Assembly (NCBI GenBank): GCA_044507065.1
Contig: JBIQJY010000024.1
Span: 1-50,014 of the forward strand
Length of the DNA stretch: 50,014 bases
Direction of reading: 5' to 3'
DNA from: SCN-69-37 sp044507065
Lineage (GTDB): Bacteria; Acidobacteriota; Vicinamibacteria; Vicinamibacterales; SCN-69-37
Below, in pieces: positions 16,669 through 25,521 of the stretch. Below the pieces are notes generated by a model. That model did not search any database. It saw only the letters and a program-made list of their open reading frames with translations, and had not been told where the DNA came from. The translations under genes were made by a program, and so were the position numbers. How positions within the stretch are numbered: position 1 is the first letter of the stretch; every line of letters begins with the position of its first letter.

Positions 16669-19098
16669 ATGACGGCCCATGAGACGACGATCGACCCCGT
16701 GTGCGGGATGACCGTGCACCCGGGCAAGGCGCGCGGCGGCTCGTTCGAACACGACGGCATCACGTACTGGTTCTGCAGTCCTGGCTGCCGCGAGAAGTTC
16801 GCGGCCGATCCTGCCGGCGTCCTCGCTCGCGGTCCCGGCGGGATGCCTGCCGCCGCGCCGATGCAGTTGCACCGGATGAAACCCGCAGCGACCCATTCGG
16901 ACGGCCACGTCCACGGCCACGACCATCATGCACACGGCGCCGGCGCCGGCGTCGCCGTGGCCGACGCGGCCGCCGATGATGCCGCGGCGCGGGCGGCATC
17001 GATGACCAATCCGTACACGTGTCCGATGCATCCGGAGGTCGTGCACGAGGGGCCGGGGGATTGTCCGCTGTGCGGCATGGCACTCGAACCCATGCGCGTG
17101 ACCGCCGAGCCGGCCGACGACACGGAACTGCGTGACATGACGCGCCGGTTCTGGATCGCGGCCGCGTTTTCGGCCCCGCTGCTCGTCATCACGATGGGCA
17201 GCATGTTCAGCGGCATGTGGCGCGGTCAGTCGTGGGTGGAGTTCGCGCTCGCGATTCCGGTCTGCACCTGGGCCGCGTGGCCATTCTTCGTGCGCGGCGT
17301 GGCCTCGGTTCGCAATCGCTCGCTCAACATGTTCACGCTCATCGCGCTTGGCGTGATCATGGCGTTCGGCTACAGCGTCATCGCGACGCTGGCCCCGGGC
17401 CTGTTCCCGGCATCGTTCCACAACGAGCACGGCGAGGTGGGGACCTATTTCGAGGCGGCGGCCGTCATCGTCACGCTGATCCTGCTCGGGCAGGTGCTCG
17501 AACTGCGCGCGCGCGCGCGAACAGGCAATGCCATTCGACAACTGGCCGGCCTGGCGCCGACGACGGCGCGGCGCGTCCGGCCGGACGGCACGGAAGAAGA
17601 GATCGACCTGGGACACGTGCACGTCGGCGATCACCTGCGGGTGCGGCCGGGCGAGAAGGTGCCCGTCGACGGGGTGGTGCTCGAAGGCCGCTGCGTGATC
17701 GACGAATCGATGGTGACCGGCGAGCCGGTGCCCGTCGCGAAGCAGGCCGGCGATCGCGTCGTTGGCGCGACCATCAACGGGACCGGCAGCTTCATCATGC
17801 GCGCCGAGAAGGTGGGCGCCGATACGCTGCTGGCCCGCATCGTCGCGCTGGTGGCCGAGGCGCAGCGCAGCCGCGCGCCGCTGCAGAAGCTGGCCGACAC
17901 CGTGTCGAGCTATTTCGTGCCCGCCGTGATCGTCATTGCCGTCATCACCTTCATCGTCTGGGCGTTCGTCGGGCCGGAACCGCGGCTGACGCACGCGCTG
18001 GTGAACGCCGTGGCGGTCCTGATCATCGCCTGTCCGTGCGCGCTGGGTCTGGCCACACCGATGTCTGTGATGGTGGCGACGGGACGAGCCGCCAGGTCCG
18101 GCGTGCTCTTCCGCAACGCCGAAGCCATCGAGCGGTTCACCGCCGTCGACACGCTCATCGTGGACAAGACGGGCACGGTGACCGTCGGCGCCCCGGCCCT
18201 GGTCGACGTGCGGACCGAAGGTATGGCCGAGGACGAACTGCTGCGCCTGGCCGCCAGCCTCGAGGTGGCGAGCGAACACCCGCTGGCGACGGCGGTGCTG
18301 AAGGGGGCTCGCGACAGGGGCGTGACGACCGCGAAAGTGGAGGACTTCGACTCGCGCACCGGGCACGGCGTGATCGGGCGCGTGGAAGGACGCCGCGTGG
18401 CGGTCGGCAACCGGGCGCTGATGGAGAGCGAGGGCATCGCCGCCGCGTCGCTCGCGGAGGTGGCCGACGAGTTGCGGCGCGATGGACGCACGGCCATGTT
18501 CGTGGCTGTCGATGGTCGTGTCGCCGGCGTGCTGGCGGTTGCCGATCCGCTCAGGCCCGACGCCGCCGCTGCGGTGCGTGCGCTCCAACAGGGCGGGCTG
18601 CGCGTCATCATGGTGACGGGGGACAATGCGACGACGGCCGAAGCCGTGGCGCGCCAGATCGGCATCAGCGAGGTCCGCGCCGACGTGCTGCCGGAACAGA
18701 AGCTCGATGTCGTCCGTGCGCTGCAGAGTCAGGGACGAGTCGTCGCCATGGCGGGCGACGGCATCAACGACGCGCCGGCGCTGGCCGCTGCAGACGTCGG
18801 CGTGGCGATGGGCACGGGAACCGACGTGGCCATGGAAAGCGCGGGGGTGACGCTCGTGCACGGCGACCTGTCGGGCATCCTGCGCGCGCGCCGGCTCTCG
18901 TCCGCCATGGTCGCCAATATCCGCCAGAACCTGTTCCTGGCGTTCGTCTACAACGCGGCGGGTGTTCCGATTGCGGCCGGCGTGCTCTATCCGGTTTTCG
19001 GACTGCTGCTCAGTCCGATGGTCGCGGCCGCGGCAATGAGCCTCAGTTCGGTCTCGGTCATTGCCAACGCCCTGCGGCTGCAGCGTGTGAAGCTGTAG
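16669..19098 (+). CDS. copA: Copper-type P1B ATPase with N-terminal YHS and heavy-metal-binding domains
   Basis: An 809-residue inner-membrane ATPase that pumps Cu(I), or possibly another soft metal, out of the cytosol. GGAGG precedes the ATG. The N-terminus lacks the usual ferredoxin-like HMA domain. Instead it has a YHS/TRASH-type domain (DPVCGM at 9-14, CSPGC at 36-40), a His-rich linker (76-89) and a second metal-binding segment with YTCPMHPEV (116-124) and CPLCGMALEP (132-141). The ATPase core has TGE (350-352), the transmembrane CPC (455-457), DKTGT with phosphorylated D499, SEHP (535-538) and GDGINDAP (from 696). The C-terminal YN and MxxSS-type residues (FVYNAAGVP, AMSLSS) fit the Cu+ (P1B-1) branch. 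No CueR/CopZ neighbour is seen. Confidence 0.92.
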   Translation: MTAHETTIDPVCGMTVHPGKARGGSFEHDGITYWFCSPGCREKFAADPAGVLARGPGGMPAAAPMQLHRMKPAATHSDGHVHGHDHHAHGAGAGVAVADAAADDAAARAASMTNPYTCPMHPEVVHEGPGDCPLCGMALEPMRVTAEPADDTELRDMTRRFWIAAAFSAPLLVITMGSMFSGMWRGQSWVEFALAIPVCTWAAWPFFVRGVASVRNRSLNMFTLIALGVIMAFGYSVIATLAPGLFPASFHNEHGEVGTYFEAAAVIVTLILLGQVLELRARARTGNAIRQLAGLAPTTARRVRPDGTEEEIDLGHVHVGDHLRVRPGEKVPVDGVVLEGRCVIDESMVTGEPVPVAKQAGDRVVGATINGTGSFIMRAEKVGADTLLARIVALVAEAQRSRAPLQKLADTVSSYFVPAVIVIAVITFIVWAFVGPEPRLTHALVNAVAVLIIACPCALGLATPMSVMVATGRAARSGVLFRNAEAIERFTAVDTLIVDKTGTVTVGAPALVDVRTEGMAEDELLRLAASLEVASEHPLATAVLKGARDRGVTTAKVEDFDSRTGHGVIGRVEGRRVAVGNRALMESEGIAAASLAEVADELRRDGRTAMFVAVDGRVAGVLAVADPLRPDAAAAVRALQQGGLRVIMVTGDNATTAEAVARQIGISEVRADVLPEQKLDVVRALQSQGRVVAMAGDGINDAPALAAADVGVAMGTGTDVAMESAGVTLVHGDLSGILRARRLSSAMVANIRQNLFLAFVYNAAGVPIAAGVLYPVFGLLLSPMVAAAAMSLSSVSVIANALRLQRVKL

Positions 19099-19119
19099 CG
19101 CGTTGCGGATCGGCGCGAG

Positions 19120-21021
19120 TTACCCCACGTGCACGCGTGGGCGCCGCTCAGGATCCGGTTCGGCCTGCCGCAGGATCTCGCGGCACATCGGGGCCGTGTC
19201 GCCTTCACCGAAGGCGAGGAACTTCAGCAGGTAGACGAGCGGGTTGCCCTCGGTCCAGCCGAAATAGACGTGGGGCAGACTGCCCGTGCGGTCACGCAGG
19301 TCGAGCAGCAGGCCGGCAATCGCGTTCGGCACGGCCGGGCTCGTGCACCGGAGCACGTGCATGCCGCCGATATCGACGCCGCGAACGACCAGGTCGTCCG
19401 AGAAGGCCGACACGTCACCCGGCGTCACTTCGAGCAGCAGCACGGGATCACCGGGCTTCAGGCCGTGCGTCTGCCGTGCGCGCGCCAGCTTGCGCTCGTA
19501 GTCGGCTGGTGTCCCGCCATTCGGGCGGCTCGCGACGACGCGCGGCTGCCGGCGGCCCGCGATGTGACTGATGAGGGCCAGGGCTCGCTTGTCGTAGTCG
19601 ATGCGCCCGATGCGGATCTCGGTCGATCGCCGCACCCGCGAGATGAGCGACGAGACGATAATCGCGACGATGAACCAGGCGGCGATGCGCAGCCCTTCCG
19701 GTCTCTCGACCATGTTGGCAATGGTCGTGTAGACGAACACGGCGGTCACCGCCATGAGGGCGCCCCGATGCCGGGGCACCGCAATGGTCACGGCGACGGC
19801 GGCCGACGTCATCAGCACAAGCACGCCGGTGGCGTACGCGCCACCCTGTGCATCGACGTTGGCGTCGAACAGCACGGTGACGAGCACGCCGATGCCCGTG
19901 ATGATGAGGACGAGCGGCCGCGTGGCACGCGCCCAGTCGGGCGCCATGCCGTAACGCGGCAGGTAGCGCGGGACGAGATTGAGCAGGCCCGCCATGGCCG
20001 AGGCTCCGGCAAACCACAGGATGGCCACGGTCACCACGTCGTAGACCGTCCCGAAGGCTTCGCCCATGTCGCGGTGCGCAAGGTAGGCGAGCGCCCGGCC
20101 GTTGGCCGGGCCGCCCTCGAGCAACGTACCGCCGGGAATACGCGTGGCCGTGACGATGGCGCTGCCGATGAGCAGCACGGACATGATGAGCGCCGCCGTC
20201 AGCAGCAGTCGCTGCGTGCCGGCAATGCGGCTGGCGATCACGTCCGCCTCACTCTCACCGTGACCGCGCACGAGCGGCATGACGGTGACGCCGGTTTCGA
20301 ATCCTGAAAGACCCAGCGCCAGCTTGGGAAAGTAGATCAGCGCCAGCCCAGCGATGATCCAGGGGTTCGACTGCTGCGAGAGGATGTGCGCCCGCCACTC
20401 CGTCAGGGCGGCCGGATGGGTGGCGAGCTGCCACAGTTCGTAGCCGATGACGATGACGTTCAGCGTGAGATAGGCGGCGACGATGAACACCGCGACACCA
20501 ATGACCTCTCGGAACCCCCGGAGAAACACCGCGCCGAGCACCACAACGAGCAACAGCGTGAGACCGAGCTGATGGTGCAGCCATGCGGGCGCGAACGGGT
20601 TCTCGATGACGTGCTCGGCCGCATCGGCGGCTGACAGGGTGATGGTGATGATGAAGTCGGTGGCGGCAAAGCCCAGCAGCACGAGCACGAACGTCTTCCC
20701 GCGCCAGCGTGGCAGCCGTTCTTCGAGCACCGCGAGACTGCCGTGGCCGTGCGGACTGAGCGCTGCAATCCGCCGGTATACCGGCAATGCGCCCAGCAGC
20801 GTCAGCAGCACCAGCACCACTGTCGCGAACGGCGAGAGGTATCCTGCCGCGACGAAGGCAATGCTGGGCTGGTAGCCGAGGGTCGAGAAGTAGTCGACGC
20901 CGCTGAGACACATCACCCGCAGCCAGTGCGTTGTGTGGGCTGGTGTCGAGGTGGACGGCGTGAGGCCGGAAAGAAGCCAGGCGCGGGCGGCCGGCCAGGC
21001 GGGCGTGCGGAACGACTGCAC
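19120..21021 (-). CDS. APC-superfamily permease
   Basis: About 633 residues from the GTG at 21021, chosen because AAAGGAG lies five bases upstream; an upstream in-frame start would add 32 low-complexity residues. Roughly 12 transmembrane helices occupy residues 35-480, beginning with the motif SGVDYFSTLGYQPSIAF. A soluble cytosolic C-terminal domain of ~150 residues ends in PDPERRPRVHVG. The fold fits the amino acid-polyamine-organocation superfamily, and relatives are annotated as amino-acid transporters. The C-terminal domain (including PRVVASRPNGG and DPVLLLEVTPGDVSAFSDDLVVRG) may be regulatory. The substrate is unknown; some similarity to KUP-type K+ carriers in layout cannot be excluded. 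It is convergent with copA, 21 bp apart. Confidence 0.78.
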   Translation of the reverse strand: MQSFRTPAWPAARAWLLSGLTPSTSTPAHTTHWLRVMCLSGVDYFSTLGYQPSIAFVAAGYLSPFATVVLVLLTLLGALPVYRRIAALSPHGHGSLAVLEERLPRWRGKTFVLVLLGFAATDFIITITLSAADAAEHVIENPFAPAWLHHQLGLTLLLVVVLGAVFLRGFREVIGVAVFIVAAYLTLNVIVIGYELWQLATHPAALTEWRAHILSQQSNPWIIAGLALIYFPKLALGLSGFETGVTVMPLVRGHGESEADVIASRIAGTQRLLLTAALIMSVLLIGSAIVTATRIPGGTLLEGGPANGRALAYLAHRDMGEAFGTVYDVVTVAILWFAGASAMAGLLNLVPRYLPRYGMAPDWARATRPLVLIITGIGVLVTVLFDANVDAQGGAYATGVLVLMTSAAVAVTIAVPRHRGALMAVTAVFVYTTIANMVERPEGLRIAAWFIVAIIVSSLISRVRRSTEIRIGRIDYDKRALALISHIAGRRQPRVVASRPNGGTPADYERKLARARQTHGLKPGDPVLLLEVTPGDVSAFSDDLVVRGVDIGGMHVLRCTSPAVPNAIAGLLLDLRDRTGSLPHVYFGWTEGNPLVYLLKFLAFGEGDTAPMCREILRQAEPDPERRPRVHVG

Positions 21022-21210
21022 ACGGTCTCCTTTGCCGGCGAGGTTAGCTGTCGGGCTCGAGGGAGAGACTCCTCGTCCGGATCGTCCGGATTCGCCCCGG
21101 CGGCCGATTGGCCGCATTGGGTCCCCCGCGGGTCGTCGGTGACGACCACTTAGGCAGCTTCGAGTGTACAGCAGCCCGAGGCCGGGCGCGTGGGGCAGTC
21201 GGCAGGCGTG

Positions 21211-22299
21211 TTATCGCGAAATCGCGATGGGCGTTCCGTCGAAGATCTCTTCCTGGCCGGGCAGGACCACGCGCGTGTTCTCTTCGACGCCGTCGACAAT
21301 TTCGGTCTGATTGGGCGTCGTCAGGCCGATCCGGACCGTGCGCCGGTGCGCCAGTCCATCCTCGCCGGCCACCATGACGAACGTCCCCATGTCGTCGCGC
21401 CCGACGGCCGCCGAGGGCACGATCAGCGTGTCGGATCGTCGGTCGAGCAGGATCTCGACCGACGTCGGCGTGTCGAGCGCCAGTGTGGCGTCGCCGTCGA
21501 ACCCGAGGCGCACTTCGCCTGTCGGCGCGGTCGGGTCGATGGTCTGCGCCTTCGAAACCACGGTGGCCGGTTCGCTCACGTCGGCCGCAATCGCGCGGAC
21601 GGTGGCCGTCTGGCCCGGCACGATGCGGGCAAGCTGCGGGACGGGCAGCTGTACGGATACCTGCACGCGTGTGGGATCGACGACGCGCAGGATGGGATCG
21701 GTCGTGTCGGGCCTGACCGCGTCACCGACGGCGTGCCACACCGCAGCGACAACACCGGGGAATGTGGCACGGACGACGCTGCGGACATCACTGCGCTGGA
21801 TGGCCTCCCGCCGCATGCGGATGGAGGTCAACGCGCTTTCGGCTGCGGATTGCTCGAGCCGGCTCGCATCGAACGCGTTGCGCGAGGTGATGCCGCGATC
21901 GAAGAGTTCAGTCTGCCGCGCGAGATCGGCATCCGCGCGTTCGAGCCGTGAGGTGGCCTGGATGACCTCGAGCTGCAGTGCCGCCAGTTCCTGCGTGAGC
22001 GACGGAATGTCGTAGCGCACGAGGATGTCGCCGATCTCCACCGTGTCGCCCTCGTTCTTCGGCAGTTCGGCAATCTCGGCGACCTCGGCCGCGTAAACGG
22101 TCAGGTCGGCCGCGCGCGACGGCACGATGATGCCGGGTGCGCTGGCCGTGTCCTGCAGGTCGCCGCGGCGCACGGTGGCGGCGGTGACGACCACACGCGG
22201 GACCTCCTCGGCGGCCGGCGGCGCCTCGCCGCCACAGCCGGCGGTCAGCAGAAGCAGGAGGACCGGGAGTGGGGGCGCGGCGGGTCGAAGTCGGGGCAC
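21211..22299 (-). CDS. Periplasmic adaptor (HlyD/AcrA-type membrane-fusion) lipoprotein
   Basis: A 362-residue lipoprotein. I place the start at the GTG at 22299, which leads into a signal peptide with lipobox LTAGC (Cys22). An upstream open frame continues but runs antisense through the next gene and is not real. The layout is that of RND-type periplasmic adaptors: a biotinyl-lipoyl half motif (NEGDTVEIGDILVRYD), an alpha-helical coiled-coil hairpin (LTQELAALQLEVIQAT...MRREAIQR), the second lipoyl half (GVVAAVWHAVGDAVRP), a beta-barrel (VQVSVQLPVPQLARIVPGQ) and a membrane-proximal domain. It would bridge an inner-membrane pump and an outer-membrane channel. No RND, ABC or TolC gene is adjacent on either side, so its partners are elsewhere. 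Confidence 0.86.
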   Translation of the reverse strand: MPRLRPAAPPLPVLLLLLTAGCGGEAPPAAEEVPRVVVTAATVRRGDLQDTASAPGIIVPSRAADLTVYAAEVAEIAELPKNEGDTVEIGDILVRYDIPSLTQELAALQLEVIQATSRLERADADLARQTELFDRGITSRNAFDASRLEQSAAESALTSIRMRREAIQRSDVRSVVRATFPGVVAAVWHAVGDAVRPDTTDPILRVVDPTRVQVSVQLPVPQLARIVPGQTATVRAIAADVSEPATVVSKAQTIDPTAPTGEVRLGFDGDATLALDTPTSVEILLDRRSDTLIVPSAAVGRDDMGTFVMVAGEDGLAHRRTVRIGLTTPNQTEIVDGVEENTRVVLPGQEEIFDGTPIAISR

Positions 22300-22398
22300 A
22301 GCCAGATTGTAGGCCGGCGCCCGGCCGACGGCGAGTACCGCTGTCGGATCGTGGCGACCGCCGGCCGGGCTGGCGGGTCGGATTATGATGTTGGCTCC

Positions 22399-23052
22399 AT
22401 GTCCGCCCACGCCCTCATCGTGACCGCCAACGACCAGCCTGGCCTGTTGTTTCGCTTGACGAAGGTGTTTGCCGATCACGACGCGAACATCACGTCGCTC
22501 GATCTGCATGGTGGTTCGCCGTTGTCGGAGATCGATTTCGAGTTCACGATCGAGTCGGGCGATGCCGCACCGGTCGTCGCCGGCCTGCGTGCGATTGACG
22601 GTGTCACCCGCGTGGACGAGACGCCGTCGTTCGGCAAGATCTACGGCAAGCGTATCGTCGTCATGGGCGGCGGGGCGCAGGTGGGGTTCGTGGCCATGGG
22701 GGCGATCGTCGAGGCGGACCGCCACAACATCCGCGGCGAGCGCATTTCGATCGACACGATTCCGCTGGTGGGCGAGCGCGAGCTGGCAGCCGCCGTTCGT
22801 GCGGTCGTCCGGTTGCCGCGCGTGAAGCTGCTGGTGCTGGCCGGATCGATCATGGGCGGGCAGATCAGCGCGGCGGTCGAAGAAGTGAGAGCCGCGGGCC
22901 TGCAGGTCATCTCGCTGAACATGGCTGGCAGCGTGCCTGACGTCGCCGATCTCGTTGTCAGCGATCCGGTCCAAGCCGGCGTGATGGCGGTCATGGCCGT
23001 CGCCGAGACAGCGAAGTTCGACCTGATGCGTCAGCTCAAGCGGCGCTACTGA
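22399..23052 (+). CDS. ACT domain-DUF5612 protein
   Basis: A 217-residue cytosolic protein. Residues 1-75 are an ACT domain (ALIVTANDQPGLLFRLTKVFADHDANI), the ligand-binding module usually controlled by amino acids. The C-terminal 140 residues (YGKRIVVMGGGAQVGFVAMGAI through SVPDVADLVVSDPVQAGVMAVMAVA) match my memory of DUF5612, which occurs behind ACT domains and is best known from archaea. The central part looks Rossmann-like, with a VMGGGAQVG loop. Family members have been described only as predicted regulators of amino-acid metabolism, so no enzymatic role is assigned. The ATG at 22399 is preferred over an upstream in-frame start because the ACT strand begins immediately after it. It is divergent from the adaptor gene. 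Confidence 0.8.
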   Translation: MSAHALIVTANDQPGLLFRLTKVFADHDANITSLDLHGGSPLSEIDFEFTIESGDAAPVVAGLRAIDGVTRVDETPSFGKIYGKRIVVMGGGAQVGFVAMGAIVEADRHNIRGERISIDTIPLVGERELAAAVRAVVRLPRVKLLVLAGSIMGGQISAAVEEVRAAGLQVISLNMAGSVPDVADLVVSDPVQAGVMAVMAVAETAKFDLMRQLKRRY

Positions 23053-23069
23053 AGGCGCCGGACGCCTTC
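23051..23069 (+). terminator. Short hairpin after the ACT-DUF5612 gene
   Basis: GAAGGCG (23051-23057) and CGCCTTC (23063-23069) form a 7-bp stem with a 5-base loop overlapping the stop codon. There is no U-run, so its function is uncertain. Confidence 0.4.
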
Positions 23070-23218
23070 ATCCACGCTTCATCCGGCGGCGCTGGCGCCG
23101 TGCTACGATCCCCGCACGCCTCCCCGACTGCAGCGTTTCCGGCATCGGCGCGTGCTGAGGCGCACGCCGTGTCGTTCCACAGTTCAATCACGTCACCACG
23201 TAACGAGGAGTAACTCTC

Positions 23219-23755
23219 ATGCGACGAGTAGCGATGACGGCGGCAGCACTGCTGGCCGTATGCACGCTGGGCCTCCAGGCTCAGAAGACTTCCGACGTCC
23301 CGAGCAAGGGACCGAATCCGCACGTCAAGGCCGAGTGGGCCATCGACGGCGCGAACATTTCGATCACCTACGGTCGTCCGTCGATCAAGGGGCGCGCCTT
23401 GAACTCGTTCGACTGGTGGGGCAAGGAGTGGCGCACGGGCGCCGACGAGAAGACGACGATCGTCACCGACAAGGCGCTGCGCTTCGGCACGCTCGACGTT
23501 CCGGCCGGCACCTACTCGCTCAATACGCGGACGGGCGACGGGCCGTGGGATCTGATTGTGAGCAAGGCCGTGGGCGGGTGGGGCATTCCGTACCCGGCAG
23601 GCCAGGATCTCGGGCGCGCGCCGATGCGCATGGGTACGCCACCGGCCCCCGCCGAGTTGCTGACGTTCTCCATCGAGGACACGCCCGCCGGCGGCACGCT
23701 CCACATCGACTGGGGCACCACGCGCGCGAGCATCGATTTCACCGTGGGGCAGTAG
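23219..23755 (+). CDS. DUF2911 domain secreted protein
   Basis: A 178-residue protein with a cleavable signal peptide (residues 1-21, ending LGLQAQ) and a single DUF2911 domain. Typical segments are ISITYGRPSIKGR, WRTGADEKTTIVTDK and LDVPAGTYSLNTR. GAGGAG lies 8 bases before the ATG. DUF2911 proteins are common in Acidobacteriota and Bacteroidota, are predicted to be periplasmic or surface beta-sandwich proteins, and have no known function. This one consists only of the DUF2911 domain without a TPR extension. It is transcribed toward the sigma-54 activator, and the two genes are separated by an inverted array of 8-bp repeats. Confidence 0.88.
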   Translation: MRRVAMTAAALLAVCTLGLQAQKTSDVPSKGPNPHVKAEWAIDGANISITYGRPSIKGRALNSFDWWGKEWRTGADEKTTIVTDKALRFGTLDVPAGTYSLNTRTGDGPWDLIVSKAVGGWGIPYPAGQDLGRAPMRMGTPPAPAELLTFSIEDTPAGGTLHIDWGTTRASIDFTVGQ

Positions 23756-23770
23756 GGGAGAGGCGATCAA

Positions 23771-23870
23771 GGCGACGAGGCTACGAGGCTACGAGGCTAC
23801 GAGGCTGCAAGGCTGCAAGGTGTTGCCGCCTAGTCGCCTCGTCGCCTCGTCGCCTTGTAGCCTTGTAGCC
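23771..23870. repeat. Inverted array of 8-bp tandem repeats
   Basis: Six GGCTACGA-type octamers (23771-23818: GGCGACGA, GGCTACGA three times, GGCTGCAA twice) are followed by a ~9-base turn. Then come five GCCTCGTC-type octamers on the opposite strand (23828-23867). The arms can pair over about 45 bp. It lies exactly between two convergent genes, so it may act as a bidirectional terminator. The same octamer family occurs at 47002-47057. Confidence 0.85.
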
Positions 23871-23874
23871 GTCC

Positions 23875-25466
23875 CTACGCCGCCGACGAGTCGGTGACGC
23901 CCAGTCGGTGCAGCTTGTCGATGAGCGTCGTGCGGCTGAGGTTCAGCAGTCGCGCGGCCTGCCGCTTGTTGCCGTTGGCCTTGGCGAGATAGCGGAGAAT
24001 CAGTTCCCGCTCGACCTGCGACATGGTCGACGTGAAGTTGATGCCTTCATCAGGCGTGGACGGCAGCGTGACGGCCGTCAGGCCCGCCGGGGTCAGCAGC
24101 TCATCGGGCAGCGCCTCGGCCAGGATCTCCCGCGAATCCCCGCTCATCGTCACGCCATGCTCGATCGCGTTCTGCAGGTGGCGGATGTTGCCCGGCCAGT
24201 TGTAGTTCATCAGCAGTCGCAGCGCACCCTGGCTCAGCACCTTGGGCGCCAGCCCGTTGCTCTCGCATGACTGCTGGACGAAGTGCTGCGCCAGCACCGG
24301 AATGTCCTCGCGTCGATCGCGCAGCGGCGGCAGCATCACGCGCACCACGTTCAACCGGTAGTAGAGGTCTTCGCGGAACGTGCCCTCGCGCACCATGGTC
24401 AGCAGATCGTCGTTGGTGGCGGCGATGACCCGCGCATTGATCTTCAGCGGCTTCGACGTGCCGACGCGCTCCACCTCGCGCTCCTGCAGCGCACGCAGCA
24501 GCTTGGCCTGCAGCGCCATGGTCATCGACGAGACTTCGTCGATGAACAGCGTGCCCTTGTCGGCTGCCTCGAATCGACCCACACGCGCGTTGACGGCGCC
24601 GGTGAAGGCGCCCTTCACGTGACCGAACAGCTCGGCTTCGGCCAGCCCCTCGGGAATGGCGGCGGCGTTGAACGCGACAAACGGCTGGTCGCGCCGCGGA
24701 CTGTTGTGATGGACGGTACGCGCCACCAGTTCCTTGCCCGTACCGGTTTCGCCCTGGATGAGCACCGTGCTGTTCATCGGCGAGACGAGTTCGAGCGTGT
24801 TGAAGAGCCGCTTCATGCCGGGGCTCGTGCCGACCAGGCCCCGGAACCGGAAGCGATCGTTGAGCCGCGCCTTCAGCTCGGCGTTCTCCGACTGCAGCCG
24901 ACGCTCGCTGAGCGACGTCTTGAGCACCTGGACCAGCTGGATGAGCTGGAATGGCTTGATGAGGAAGTCCACCGCGCCGCGCTTGAGCGCCCGCACCGCG
25001 TGGTCGATGCTGCCAAAGCCGGTCGTCACGACGCAGCGCATGTCGGGATAGCNNNNNNNNNNNNNNNNNNNNNNNNNNNNNNNNNNNNNNNNNNNNNNNN
25101 NNNNNNNNNNNNNNNNNNNNNNNNNNNNNNNNNNNNNNNNNNNNNNNNNNNNGCGTGGTCGATGCTGCCAAAGCCGGTCGTCACGACGCAGCGCATGTCG
25201 GGATAGCGCGACATCGCCTCGTCGAGCAGGTCCAGTCCGTCGCCGTCCGGCAACTGCACGGCCACCACCATGGCGTCATAGGCAAATCCGTCGAGGCGGG
25301 AGAGTGCATCGGCGGCGCTCGGGGCCTGGGCCGCCGAGAAGCCCGCCTCCTCGAGCGACTCCACGATCATCTGGCGTGATTCATTCTCATCTTCAACGAC
25401 AAGCACTGTCGGCCGGGCGGACACTGACACGATGGACTCCTCGGGGAGGGGGACGAGGTCCCACAT
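23875..25466 (-). CDS. Sigma-54 activator with degenerate receiver domain (flagellar regulator candidate)
   Basis: NtrC-type regulator, about 478 residues once a false gap is removed: the 55 bases on each side of the N-run (25053-25152) are identical. Domains in order are a receiver, an AAA+ sigma-54 interaction domain and a Fis-type helix-turn-helix. The AAA+ domain has Walker A GETGTGKE, the GAFTGA loop that contacts sigma-54 and GTLFIDEVSSM as Walker B; the C-terminal helix-turn-helix reads NKRQAARLLNLSRTTLIDKLHRLG. In the receiver the acidic pocket (VVEDEN), Thr and Lys (LIKPF) remain, but the phospho-acceptor Asp is Ala (YDAMVVAVQLPDGDG). This resembles FleQ/FlrA/FlbD flagellar regulators, which work without phosphorylation. 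Its position next to the flagellar operon and its own sigma-54-like promoter support a flagellar role. The start could also be a GTG about 12 codons downstream (VSVSARPTVLVV). Confidence 0.88.
25053..25152. other. Assembly gap (100 N) with identical 55-bp flanks
   Basis: Bases 24998-25052 and 25153-25207 are the same 55 bases. Joining the two contigs on this overlap restores an uninterrupted receiver domain, so no sequence is really missing. Confidence 0.95.
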
Positions 25467-25521
25467 TCACGGAATCCCAGGCGCTGCCGATTGACATGCG
25501 CGGGGAACGGAACTCCTCTAA

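Noticed and set aside
16582..18861. A 759-codon antisense frame over the copper ATPase
   Set aside because: The His/Arg/Gly-rich composition is typical of a shadow frame in GC-rich DNA; the plus-strand gene has every P-type ATPase motif.
22300..22974. N-terminal extension of the adaptor lipoprotein to 587 residues
   Set aside because: The extra part is antisense to the ACT-DUF5612 gene and has no domain pattern, whereas the GTG at 22299 leads straight into a lipoprotein signal peptide.
24998..25207. A true 55-bp tandem duplication inside the activator gene
   Set aside because: The copies abut an N-run and a single copy gives a perfect receiver domain, so this is unmerged contig overlap.
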